Assembly: GCA_030681615.1 (NCBI GenBank)
Contig: JAUXSA010000098.1
Span: forward strand, 62,001 to 126,000
Direction of reading: 5' to 3'
From: Bacteroidota bacterium
GTDB lineage: Bacteria > Bacteroidota > Bacteroidia > B-17B0 > Aurantibacillaceae
DNA length: 64,000 nucleotides
How positions within the stretch are numbered: position 1 is the stretch's first letter; each line of letters starts with the position of its first letter. The translations under genes and the position numbers were made by a program. The notes beneath the pieces were generated by a model that was not told the DNA's origin, did no database searches, and saw nothing but the letters and a program-made list of their open reading frames with translations. Shown here piece by piece: positions 20,541-30,076 of the stretch.

Positions 20541-20569
20541 TTTAGTACTATGTAACACAAGGTACTAAA
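20541..20569. promoter_or_regulatory. candidate PadR-type operator
   Basis: TTTAGTAC-n13-GTACTAAA dyad upstream of the small ORF/padR/pspC gene group. Confidence 0.4.
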
Positions 20570-20646
20570 ATAATACTGTATGTTTGTATCACCAAATAGC
20601 TATGGTTTAAAAGTACTGAATATAAAAGTTATAAAAATTAAAGAAA

Positions 20647-20997
20647 ATGAAAACAAACAATAAAATAAAAACAATGATACTGATGGCAGGTTTAATAATA
20701 ACCTCATTAAGTGTAAAACCAAACACAGTTTCAGGTATAAGTCCTGATGCAAGCGAAACCGAAAAAACAATTAAGGATTATTTTAAATTTCCTCAAATTG
20801 TAATTCCTGTAAACGGATCGCAAAAAGTAGAAGTGCTTTTTACAACCGATCAAAAAGGACACGTGGATTTTGTTTTAGCAAAAACAATTGACACAAATTT
20901 AAAAACTGAAATTGAAAAGCAGTTCTTAAAATTAAATCTTACAAAATTAAAGAACAATGTTGTGCATAGTGTTACGCTTAACATTAAAACAGTTTAA
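20647..20997 (+). CDS. small exported protein of unknown function (TonB-C-like?)
   Basis: Signal-like N-terminus; 116 aa; same strand as padR-pspC. Confidence 0.5.
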   Translation: MKTNNKIKTMILMAGLIITSLSVKPNTVSGISPDASETEKTIKDYFKFPQIVIPVNGSQKVEVLFTTDQKGHVDFVLAKTIDTNLKTEIEKQFLKLNLTKLKNNVVHSVTLNIKTV

Positions 20998-21026
20998 ATA
21001 GTATTAATAAAAAATTAAAACAGAAC

Positions 21027-21410
21027 ATGGGAAACTCAGAGAATACAGAAAAACCCGATGGGGGAGTTGAAAGGGCTGCCACTGCGCAAGCCCAAATGAG
21101 AAAAGGTGTTCTTGAACTCTGCATACTTTCTATCCTCTCGCAAGGAGATGCTTATCCAACAGAAATAATTGATAAACTAAAGGATACAAAGTTAGTAGTA
21201 GTTGAAGGAACATTATATCCGTTACTCACAAGATTAAAAAATACCGGATTACTTGGTTACAGGTGGGAAGAAAGTACCAGTGGCCCACCACGAAAATATT
21301 ATAAGCTTACAGAAATAGGCGCGCAATATTTAAAGGAACTCCAGCTTTCCTGGGGCGAGCTGGTAGAAGCAGTTAACAAAACAATTGAAAAAGGAAAAAA
21401 TAACATTTAA
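21027..21410 (+). CDS. PadR-family transcriptional regulator
   Basis: LELCILSILSQGDAYPTEIIDKL, VVEGTLYPLLTRLKNTGLL, GPPRKYYKLTEIG. Confidence 0.95.
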   Translation: MGNSENTEKPDGGVERAATAQAQMRKGVLELCILSILSQGDAYPTEIIDKLKDTKLVVVEGTLYPLLTRLKNTGLLGYRWEESTSGPPRKYYKLTEIGAQYLKELQLSWGELVEAVNKTIEKGKNNI

Positions 21411-21422
21411 AAATATTACAAA

Positions 21423-23228
21423 ATGAACAAAACAGTAACCATAAACATTAGCGGGATCATTTTTCATATTGAAGAAGATGCCTACGATAGCTTAAGCAAA
21501 TATCTTGCAACCATTAAAGGTTATTTTAGTAAGACCGATGGCGGTAACGAGATCATGAGCGACATTGAAGCCAGGATAGCTGAATTATTGCAGGAAAAAA
21601 TTAATGCAGTAAAACAAGTTGTATTAATGGTAGACGTAGACCATGTAAAAAGCATAATGGGTAAACCAGAAGATTTTGGCGAGAACCAATCTAAAGAAGA
21701 CGATAAAAAAGAAGAAGAACAAACCACTTTCGGCGAAAAAGTTAAACGCAGGTTGTTTAGAAACCCTGACGAAAAAGCAATAGGTGGGGTTTGTAGCGGT
21801 TTGGCTGCTTACTTTGATATTGATATTGTTTGGGTACGTTTAGCCATGTTCTTGTTAATATTTTTTGGTGGAATAAGTTTATGGGTATATATTATTTTAT
21901 GGATAATTATTCCTGAAGCTAAAACTACAGCCGATAAGTTTGCCATGCGTGGCGAATCAGCTAATATTAATAGCATAGTTCAAAATTTTAAGGAAGAAGC
22001 ACAGGATGTAAAAAATCGTTTTAAGAATAACGAGATCGGTAATACTGTAAGGGGCAATGTGGCAACACTGCTTAATGGTTTCTTTAATATTGTTGGTCGT
22101 TTAATAGGATTATTACTTGTATTTCTGGGTTGCGCTTTTTTATTCGCTTACGTAACATCTTTATTTGGAATTTCGGTTGCTGATTCTAACTCCGACATCT
22201 CTAACTGGAAAGCGGTGCTCTTTAGTTCATCTGCAAATTATGCTATGGCTGTTCTGGCTTTTATTATTGTAGCCGGTGTTCCTGTGTTCATGTTATTATA
22301 TGGAGGTATAAAATTGTTGTTCAAGATAAAATATAGTAACCGTTGGTTAAACCTAAGTATGGGTATTGTTTGGGTTGTTGGGCTTATTATTGGTTTTTGT
22401 GTAACAGTTACAACCGTAAAACAATTTAATGAAGGCTCTAAAGTAAAAGAAACAGTTGAGTTGCATGGATTAGGTAACGATACATTGGTAGTGAAATTAA
22501 ACCCCGCAATGGCAACATTAAAATCGTTGAATTTTGAAAATGCCGATGATCTTGATACTTATTTTGGAAGGAACAATAGCGGTTACCAATTTGGAGAGTC
22601 AAATAGAAAACTAACAATTATCGGACATGCAGATCTGGATGTGGTAGAAAGCAGTTCGGATAGTGTTGAGTTGGTTATTAATTATTCGGCAAGAGGCTAC
22701 AATAAAAAAGAAGCTAACGAAAATGCAAAAACAATTAAGTATAGCTACACACAGGCCAGTAATGTATTGATCTTTGACGAAGTATTCTCTGTTTTAGAAG
22801 GTTCAAAATTCAGGGCGCAGGAAGTTGATATTAAAATTAAATTACCAAAAGGCAAAGTTATTTTCTTTGATAAAAGTGTTAAGTATCTTTTAAACGATAT
22901 AGAAAATACAACCAATACATGGGATGGGCACATGGTAGGACGCAGATGGCAAATGACAGAAAGAGGTTTAAAATGTATTGATTGTGACGGTTTGGATGAA
23001 TTGGAAGAAGAAGATTTTCATCATGTAAATAACATTCATGCAAAAAATATTACCATAAACGAAGACGGTATTAAAGTGAACGGAACGGATGCTGAGATAA
23101 AAATTGATGAGAATGGTATTAAAATAAAAACTCCTAAAGAACCTGCAGAGCCTAAAGAGCCCGTTGAACCTAAGGAACCCGATACAAAGGGGTCAAAAGG
23201 TAACAAGGGTGACAAAGGAGAAAAGTAA
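21423..23228 (+). CDS. PspC-domain membrane protein
   Basis: RRLFRNPDEKAIGGVCSGLAAYFDIDIVWVRLAMFLLIFFGG; Pro/Glu/Lys then Gly/Lys-rich C-terminus. Confidence 0.93.
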   Translation: MNKTVTINISGIIFHIEEDAYDSLSKYLATIKGYFSKTDGGNEIMSDIEARIAELLQEKINAVKQVVLMVDVDHVKSIMGKPEDFGENQSKEDDKKEEEQTTFGEKVKRRLFRNPDEKAIGGVCSGLAAYFDIDIVWVRLAMFLLIFFGGISLWVYIILWIIIPEAKTTADKFAMRGESANINSIVQNFKEEAQDVKNRFKNNEIGNTVRGNVATLLNGFFNIVGRLIGLLLVFLGCAFLFAYVTSLFGISVADSNSDISNWKAVLFSSSANYAMAVLAFIIVAGVPVFMLLYGGIKLLFKIKYSNRWLNLSMGIVWVVGLIIGFCVTVTTVKQFNEGSKVKETVELHGLGNDTLVVKLNPAMATLKSLNFENADDLDTYFGRNNSGYQFGESNRKLTIIGHADLDVVESSSDSVELVINYSARGYNKKEANENAKTIKYSYTQASNVLIFDEVFSVLEGSKFRAQEVDIKIKLPKGKVIFFDKSVKYLLNDIENTTNTWDGHMVGRRWQMTERGLKCIDCDGLDELEEEDFHHVNNIHAKNITINEDGIKVNGTDAEIKIDENGIKIKTPKEPAEPKEPVEPKEPDTKGSKGNKGDKGEK

Positions 23229-23299
23229 GATCCGTTAAAAAGACTGTAACTTTTAAATAAGTTAAACCGTCTTAGTATTAAAATTAAAAAAAACGTAAA

Positions 23300-24640
23300 A
23301 TGAAAAAATATTTATTCATCCTGCTATTGCTATGCGTAATTTTTAGCAACGCACAAACGGATATAGAAAAAGCTGCACGCATAGATCTAATGTTGAGGGT
23401 TCATACAAAAAAGAACATGTTCAGCGGTTCAGTACTTATTGCTAAAAAAGGAAAAGTACTTTTAAGCAAAGGTTATGGTTTGGCAAATACAACTTCTACA
23501 ATCTCAAATTTGCCAACCACAAAATTTAAACTGGCATCTGTTTCCAAACAATTTACTGCAATGGCTATTATGATATTGCAGGAAAATGGAAAATTAAGTA
23601 CGGAAGATAAGCTTACAAAATATATTCCCGATTACCCGGATGGTGATAAAATTACAATCCATCATTTGCTTACACATACTTCTGGCATTCCAAATTTAAC
23701 CGCGTTACCGGTGTTTGATAGTATTAAAGGTAAACCACACACTTTGGAGCAGGTAATTGCCATAACAAAAAACAAACCACTGGAATTTGAACCCGGCTCT
23801 AAATTTAATTACAGTAATTCGGGATATATTTTATTGACTTATATTATTGAAGCTGCTTCCGGAAAAAAGTATGGAGATTATCTTAAGGAAACAATTTTTG
23901 ATCCTTTAGGAATGAAAAACTCCGGTTTATATCCGTCAAATGGTATTTTAAAAAATGCTGCGGTAGGATACACAGAGGCAAATGAAGGTTTGAAACCTGC
24001 AGCGTACATAGATATGACCATACCTGCAGGTGCAGGCGCATTGTACTCAACAGTTGAAGATCTTTTTTTGTGGGACCAGGCTTTATACACTGAAAAACTT
24101 GTAAAAAAGGAATCTATGGAGAAGATAATGACTGTTTTTAAAGAGAACTATGCTTACGGTTGGATGGTTACCAAATATAAAGATCATAAAAAGTTTTTTC
24201 ATGGTGGAGGTATTGAAGGATTTAATACGGTGATCAATCGTTTTACTGATGATGAGTTATGTATTATTATTTTAAAGAACGTAGACAATTATCAATTATT
24301 TAACGCGAATAAAATTGCCACAGCAATTATGTTTGGTGAGAAATTTGATTTGCCTAGCGAACATAAAATGATAACGGTAGATAAAAGTATTTATAAAACA
24401 CTGGTTGGCGATTATGAATTAGAGCCCGGATTTGTTTTAAGTATAACAACTGATGGCAGTAGCGTTTTTGCACAGGCAACAGGGCAGGATAAGAATGAGA
24501 TCTATCCAGAGAAGGAGAACTTTTATTTTTTAAAAATTGCAGATGCTCAACTAGAATTTAATAAAGATGATAAAGGCAACATTAGTTCAGTAACACTTTT
24601 CCAGGGCGGGGCAAAAATGCCAGGTAAAAAAATAAAATAA
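23300..24640 (+). CDS. serine hydrolase (class C beta-lactamase family)
   Basis: LASVSKQFTAMAI (SxxK), HHLLTHTSGIPN, FNYSNSGYILL (YxN), signal peptide. Confidence 0.92.
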   Translation: MKKYLFILLLLCVIFSNAQTDIEKAARIDLMLRVHTKKNMFSGSVLIAKKGKVLLSKGYGLANTTSTISNLPTTKFKLASVSKQFTAMAIMILQENGKLSTEDKLTKYIPDYPDGDKITIHHLLTHTSGIPNLTALPVFDSIKGKPHTLEQVIAITKNKPLEFEPGSKFNYSNSGYILLTYIIEAASGKKYGDYLKETIFDPLGMKNSGLYPSNGILKNAAVGYTEANEGLKPAAYIDMTIPAGAGALYSTVEDLFLWDQALYTEKLVKKESMEKIMTVFKENYAYGWMVTKYKDHKKFFHGGGIEGFNTVINRFTDDELCIIILKNVDNYQLFNANKIATAIMFGEKFDLPSEHKMITVDKSIYKTLVGDYELEPGFVLSITTDGSSVFAQATGQDKNEIYPEKENFYFLKIADAQLEFNKDDKGNISSVTLFQGGAKMPGKKIK

Positions 24641-24736
24641 ATTCTTTACTATTTCATAATACCAGCTTTAAGTAGAATAGGTATTGTGAGCTTACTTTTG
24701 TAAAAAATTAATAGTCAATTTTTTTTCATGTGTACC

Positions 24737-24776
24737 ACCGCAATCCTTGCTGCAAATTAGGGTTGCGGTTTTTTTT
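24737..24776 (+). terminator. intrinsic terminator or leader attenuator
   Basis: ACCGCAA...TTGCGGT stem followed by T8; lies 14 nt upstream of the next ORF. Confidence 0.65.
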
Positions 24777-24790
24777 AAAACTAAAATAAA

Positions 24791-25195
24791 ATGAGCAGAA
24801 AATATATAAAGGAAATACTTGAACTCGTCTTTAGGTGGTATGTTTTTGTTTTTATGAGCCTTTACGGACTCGGCAAAATAATGGGAGGCCAATTTTATAC
24901 GCCAAAAAGAATTCCAGAAGAAGTGGCGGCTATTCCTCTAGGAAAAGCAGAAGGTTTTGAATTAGCCTGGACATTTATGGGCCACTCACATAATTATATA
25001 CTTTTTATTGGTATAACGCAGATCCTAGGGTCATTTATGTTATTATTTAATAGAACAAAGCTTATTGGAGTAGCCATTTTATTACCTGTATTAATCAATA
25101 TAGTTGTATTTGATATTATTTTTTTGGATAAATACGGTGCTTTAGCAAGTGCGGTTATTTATCTTTGTATGCTCATTTTCATTCTTTTTTTTTAA
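24791..25195 (+). CDS. DoxX-like membrane protein (possibly frameshifted at its 3' end)
   Basis: Four hydrophobic segments, FRWYVFVFMSLYGLGKIMGGQF, GHSHNYILFIGITQILGSFMLLF; ends in a T9 run. Confidence 0.65.
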   Translation: MSRKYIKEILELVFRWYVFVFMSLYGLGKIMGGQFYTPKRIPEEVAAIPLGKAEGFELAWTFMGHSHNYILFIGITQILGSFMLLFNRTKLIGVAILLPVLINIVVFDIIFLDKYGALASAVIYLCMLIFILFF

Positions 25196-25436
25196 TAATG
25201 AAAGAGTTATTATGGCCTTCAAAGCTCTTACAAACTTTTCTTCAAATTCAGACGTTGATAAAGATGTAAAGCTTAAAATTTATAAGATACTTTCTATAGC
25301 AATTATTTTTGCATTATTATTTTTCCTCAACCAGGTAATTGTAAACTTGATTGGCCATGGAAAAGGGTAAGTAATATAGTACAACATTGAATTTACCTGC
25401 GACATATCGGACTATTTTTTTTAAAACTTAAATAAA

Positions 25437-26213
25437 ATGAGAACCAGTAATTTATTTATTGCAGTTTCACTTATTAGTGTGTTTGCATTTAAACCAATTG
25501 AGAATTGGCTAATCGAAAAACATAAAGCTTATACATTCTATTACACTTCTGCTGATCAAAAACATAAAAAAGAATGTGTTGAATTAATGGATAACGGCGT
25601 AAAATTTGTAAAAACCTTTTTTAACGAGCCTTTTAAAAAAGAATTTGCAGTTTATATTCATCCCAACAGAAGATCGTTAGATACCACCTGGCAAAGAGAT
25701 TTTAAAATGCCGGAATTTAGATCAGAATGCTGGATGGTGGCCAGCGGCATGGCAACTAAACTGGATATTATTTCTCCAATAACCTGGGATAAAGAATCCT
25801 GTGAACACAGTTATTCAGAAAAAATAAAAACACAACAGTTAATTAACCACGAGTTGTTTCATGTCTTTCACGGACAATTAAATGCTAGTCCCGATTTTAG
25901 CGATGTAGATAATATTGATTGGTTTGTGGAAGGTATGGCAGCTTATGCATCAGGACAATGCGATAGTTTGCGAATGGCACAGGTAAAAAAAGCTATTGAT
26001 GAAAATAAAGTTCCAACCACGCTGGATAAATTCTGGACAGGTAAATTAAAATATGGTCTATCGGGCTCTGTTGTAAAATATATTGATGTGACCTACGGAA
26101 GAAAAAAATTAAGAGCACTTTTGGGATTCAATAAAAAGGCACAAATACTTAAAGAAATAAGTTGTAGCGAGGAAGAATTGTTGGTGAAGTGGAAAGAGTT
26201 TATGATGAAGTGA
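25437..26213 (+). CDS. putative gluzincin-type metalloprotease (HExxH)
   Basis: LINHELFHVFHGQL plus downstream WFVEGMAAYASGQ. Confidence 0.6.
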   Translation: MRTSNLFIAVSLISVFAFKPIENWLIEKHKAYTFYYTSADQKHKKECVELMDNGVKFVKTFFNEPFKKEFAVYIHPNRRSLDTTWQRDFKMPEFRSECWMVASGMATKLDIISPITWDKESCEHSYSEKIKTQQLINHELFHVFHGQLNASPDFSDVDNIDWFVEGMAAYASGQCDSLRMAQVKKAIDENKVPTTLDKFWTGKLKYGLSGSVVKYIDVTYGRKKLRALLGFNKKAQILKEISCSEEELLVKWKEFMMK

Positions 26214-27140
26214 TCACTTCTTCAAAAACATTAAATTCCGTTTTAAGCCTTTATACTTTGTTCGTTTAACCGCCGAGTTTTTAAAAATAGTATTAAACGT
26301 TTCTTCGGTAATATCGTTCCATTCGGCTTCTGTATAATTGAGTAAACCGTTAGTATTTTTAAATTGCCCTTCTGTATGCGGAGTGCTAAAGCTGTTCCAT
26401 GGACAAACATCTTGGCACACATCACAACCAAAAGCCCATCCATCCATTTTATCTTTAAATTCGGATGGAATATTTTCCTTCAATTCAATAGTTAAATAAC
26501 TAATGCATTTACTACCGTCAACAATATAAGGTGCAACAATGGCATCGGTAGGGCAGGCATCAAGACATTTGGTGCAGGTGCCGCAATAATCCTTTATTGG
26601 TCCATCGTATTCTAACTCTACATCAATAATTAATTCGGCAATAAAAAAGAAAGAGCCGTTTTCTTTATTAATTAAATTAGAGTTCTTTCCTATCCAGCCT
26701 AAACCGCTTTTTGCAGCCCACACTTTATCCATTACGGGCGCACTATCTACAAATGCACGACCCGAAATATTTCCTATCTCTTGTTTTAAAGAAAATAAAA
26801 ACTCATTTAATTTATCTTTTATTACTTCATGATAGTCTGTTCCAAAAGCGTACTTACTTATTTTTGGTGCAGTCTCATTTTGTTTTTGTTCAGGATAATA
26901 ATTGTATAATAAGGAGATGACTGATTTGGCATTATCAACCAACAAGCGCGGATCTAAACGTTTATCAAAATAATTTTGCATGTATGCCATTTGACCATGC
27001 TTATTCTCTTTCAGCCAATTTTCTAGTCGCGGCGCTTCTTTGGCCAAGAATTCTGCCTTGCTTATCCCGCAAAAATCAAAACCAAGGCGTTTTGCCTCCT
27101 TTTTTATGAAACCTGAATAATTATTTACCGTTAAACTCAA
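26214..27140 (-). CDS. queG: epoxyqueuosine reductase
   Basis: [39 protein letters not shown] [4Fe-4S] motifs. Confidence 0.96.
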   Translation of the reverse strand: MSLTVNNYSGFIKKEAKRLGFDFCGISKAEFLAKEAPRLENWLKENKHGQMAYMQNYFDKRLDPRLLVDNAKSVISLLYNYYPEQKQNETAPKISKYAFGTDYHEVIKDKLNEFLFSLKQEIGNISGRAFVDSAPVMDKVWAAKSGLGWIGKNSNLINKENGSFFFIAELIIDVELEYDGPIKDYCGTCTKCLDACPTDAIVAPYIVDGSKCISYLTIELKENIPSEFKDKMDGWAFGCDVCQDVCPWNSFSTPHTEGQFKNTNGLLNYTEAEWNDITEETFNTIFKNSAVKRTKYKGLKRNLMFLKK

Positions 27141-27188
27141 TAGGGCAAAGATATTAAAGTAAATAATAGGGTAACTGGGTTAATTAAA

Positions 27189-27273
27189 GCCGCAGATTGC
27201 ACAGATAGCGCAGATTTTATTTTTAATTTCTTGCTTTAATTAAAAATCATGCGTAATGAGCGAAATCTGTGGC
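27189..27273. repeat. imperfect inverted-repeat element (REP/MITE-like)
   Basis: GCCGCAGATT (27189-27198) faces AATCTGTGGC (27264-27273), with internal CAGAT-containing units. Confidence 0.35.
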
Positions 27274-27504
27274 AAAAAAAGTTTGCGATTTTATAAAAAT
27301 CTAGGTTAAAAAGCTTAAATCTAAATCGTTAAACATGTGTTTTTATTATTTTAACAATTATTTAATCGACAAAGTTTGGCTTTTGACCGATTAATTGACG
27401 ATATTTGCACCGGATTAGAAAAACGTGTGTAAAAAACTGAATTTCAATTGATTACATACAAACATCTGATTAACAATATAATAACAATATAATAATAGAA
27501 AACA

Positions 27505-28866
27505 ATGAAAACATCAAACCCGTTTATCGACAACATGGTAGAAACCCAAACACAGTATTTAAATACATGGATGGACTCTGCAAAAAAAATGCAAGCTGCA
27601 ATTACTAACGGTAATATTACTAACGAAGGACAAACTATTTATAAAGAATGGTTAGAGAAACAAATGTCAATTTTAAACGGAATGCAACAATCATCTGCAA
27701 ACATGTTTAATTCAGGTGAAAATAATCCTCAGGAATTTTTCAAGAATTGGTTTAACCAACAATCGGCTGCTGCAAAACAAATGGCGGATTTTAACCAGAG
27801 CATTAATAACAGTTTCCAAAGTTTTGGTAAACCGGCACAAGATTATATGAGCAATTTTGGTCAAACAAACACTGCTTTTACAAACATTTATAATTCATGG
27901 ATGAATACTTTAAATTCATCTTACGATTCAATGTCAAGAAACATGAATGGTGGTTTTAACAAAGATGTTTTTTCAAACTTTGTTCAAGGAAGCCAAATGT
28001 ATGCTAAAATGCAAGAGTTCTTTCAGCCAATGTCTGACGCAATGAAAAAAGGCCAGTTTAACATGGAGGCTTTTAAGAATTATTTTACTGCTGATAGCTA
28101 TAGTAACTTAACTAAACAAATGTTTGGTAATTTTTATAACGGCGCTTCTTTAAAAGAAGTTTATGATAATGGTATGAAACAAGTACAAGGCTTTTTTACA
28201 AACAACAATAATTTAGCTAAAGAATATTATGCACAAGTGCAAAATATGTCTAAAGAATTTCCAAATGTATTTGCAGGTGATTCTTCTAACTTAGCTAACT
28301 TAAAAGAGTTTTATAACAAAGCACAAAATGTATTTGGTAAAACTTTTGAGCCGCTATTAAAATTAGCTAATCCTGGAAAAGAAAAAGAAAACGTTGAAGC
28401 TACAATTGCTTTAATGGATAAAATGACCGAGTACAGCATTAAACAATCAGAATTGCAAATGCAATTACAAGCTACTACTCAAAAAAGTGTAGAGAAGATA
28501 GCTCAACAATATGCTGAGAAATTTAAAAACCCTGCCGATCTTTCTAAAGTGCCTAATGCACAGGAAATGTATAATGAGTGGGTAAAAGTAAACGAGCAAT
28601 TATTTACTGAATTATTCGCTACAGACGAATTCAGCAAAGTAAAAGCAGAAGCTTTAAACTTAAGCATGGATGTTAAAAAACATTTCGAAACTCAATTTGA
28701 ACAAGTGTTTGAAAATTACCCAGTAGTTTTTAAATCAGAAGTTGAAGAAATGCAAAAAGCTGTTTACGATTTAAAGAAACAAGTTAAAGATCTTCAAAAC
28801 AAATTAGCGTTGCAAAACACTGAATTATTTGAAGAAGAAAAAAACTCTAAAACAAAGAAAAAATAG
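27505..28866 (+). CDS. phaE: class III poly(R)-hydroxyalkanoic acid synthase subunit PhaE
   Basis: Gln/Asn/Phe/Met-rich helical protein with C-terminal YPVVFKSEVEEMQKAVYDLKKQVKDLQNKL; directly upstream of phaC. Confidence 0.8.
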   Translation: MKTSNPFIDNMVETQTQYLNTWMDSAKKMQAAITNGNITNEGQTIYKEWLEKQMSILNGMQQSSANMFNSGENNPQEFFKNWFNQQSAAAKQMADFNQSINNSFQSFGKPAQDYMSNFGQTNTAFTNIYNSWMNTLNSSYDSMSRNMNGGFNKDVFSNFVQGSQMYAKMQEFFQPMSDAMKKGQFNMEAFKNYFTADSYSNLTKQMFGNFYNGASLKEVYDNGMKQVQGFFTNNNNLAKEYYAQVQNMSKEFPNVFAGDSSNLANLKEFYNKAQNVFGKTFEPLLKLANPGKEKENVEATIALMDKMTEYSIKQSELQMQLQATTQKSVEKIAQQYAEKFKNPADLSKVPNAQEMYNEWVKVNEQLFTELFATDEFSKVKAEALNLSMDVKKHFETQFEQVFENYPVVFKSEVEEMQKAVYDLKKQVKDLQNKLALQNTELFEEEKNSKTKKK

Positions 28867-28886
28867 TCCTTATAGCTAAGAACCCT

Positions 28887-28926
28887 AAAAGCCGTCCGTT
28901 TGTGTGTTTGCAGGGCGGCTTTTTTT
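28887..28926 (+). terminator. intrinsic-terminator-like hairpin between phaE and phaC
   Basis: AAAAGCCGTCC ... GGGCGGCTTTT followed by a T tract. Confidence 0.75.
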
Positions 28927-28959
28927 GTTTATATTAGTGATGCGATACAAAATTTAAAT

Positions 28960-30009
28960 ATGGAAACAGACTTCATAAAAGAAATGGCAGATATGAGCCA
29001 GAAGGTTTTAAAGAGCTACGATACTTTAAAAGAAATTAAAGATGTAGAAATTGCTACAAGTCCAAAGACTGCAGTTTATACAGAAGACAAATTAACCTTA
29101 TACCGTTATAATCGCGATACGGACGCTACATTTAAAACCCCGGTCTTAATTATATACGCTCTGGTTAACACATACAAAATGTTGGATATACAACCCGATC
29201 GTAGTTATATTAAAAATTTACTGAACGCCGGTTTAGATGTTTATTTAATTGATTGGGGATATCCAACAAAGGGTGACAAATTTTTAAGCATGGATGATTA
29301 TGTAAATGGTTACATAAATAATTGTGTTGATTTTATCCGTAAAAAAAATCGTCTCGATAAAATAAATATTTTAAGTATTTGCCAGGGTGGAACTTTAAGC
29401 GTTATTTATTCTTCTCTATTTCCCAATAAAGTAAAAAATCTTGTTACACACGTAACACCAATAGATTTTAGTACCAACGATGGTTTATTATTTAAGTGGA
29501 GTAGGGATATGGACTTTGATAAATTGGTTGACGCCAATCATGGCTTGGTTCCCGGAGATTTTTTAAACCAGGGTTTTGATATGTTGAAACCTATGATGAA
29601 AGTGCAGAAACAACAGGCATTGAACAATAGTTTAGATGATAAAGATAAGCTCATGAACTTTTTGCGCATGGAAAAATGGATCAGCGAAAGTCCTGATCAG
29701 GCAGGCGAATGTTTCCGTCAGTTCATGAAAGAACTATACCAGCAAAACAAGTTAGCTAAAGGCGAATTAGAAGTTGGCGGTAAAAAAGTGAATTTAAAAA
29801 ATCTTACTTCTCCATTATTAAATATTTATGCTACCGAAGATCATTTAGTTCCTCCGGCAGCAACTATTCCGTTAAATGACCTTGTGGGCAGTAAAGACAA
29901 AGAATTATACAGTTTTAAAGGCGGGCACATTGGCGTATTTGTTGGTAGTAAATCTCAAAAAGAATTAGCGCCTGCTGTTACAGAGTGGTTAAAGAAAAGA
30001 GATAAATAG
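28960..30009 (+). CDS. phaC: class III poly(R)-hydroxyalkanoic acid synthase subunit PhaC
   Basis: SICQGGT lipase-like box (SxCxG), DWGYPTKGDKFLSMDDYVNGYI, ATEDHLVPPAAT, GGHIGVFVG; the ORF-track start at 28900 lies inside the hairpin, so ATG 28960 is preferred. Confidence 0.93.
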   Translation: METDFIKEMADMSQKVLKSYDTLKEIKDVEIATSPKTAVYTEDKLTLYRYNRDTDATFKTPVLIIYALVNTYKMLDIQPDRSYIKNLLNAGLDVYLIDWGYPTKGDKFLSMDDYVNGYINNCVDFIRKKNRLDKINILSICQGGTLSVIYSSLFPNKVKNLVTHVTPIDFSTNDGLLFKWSRDMDFDKLVDANHGLVPGDFLNQGFDMLKPMMKVQKQQALNNSLDDKDKLMNFLRMEKWISESPDQAGECFRQFMKELYQQNKLAKGELEVGGKKVNLKNLTSPLLNIYATEDHLVPPAATIPLNDLVGSKDKELYSFKGGHIGVFVGSKSQKELAPAVTEWLKKRDK

Positions 30010-30025
30010 AACTTAGTTTATATTT

Positions 30026-30064
30026 AAAAAGGCCACATAAATTAATTTATGTGGCCTTTTATTT
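30026..30064. terminator. intrinsic terminator downstream of phaC
   Basis: AAAAAGGCCACATAAATTAATTTATGTGGCCTTTT, near-perfect hairpin with T tail, between convergent genes. Confidence 0.9.
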
Positions 30065-30076
30065 TAATGGTATTTA

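Noticed and set aside
23130-23228. PKEPxEPKEP / GSKGNKGDKG tail of the PspC protein as a collagen-like domain
   Set aside because: Short low-complexity tail; not enough Gly-X-Y repeats to claim a collagen-like fold
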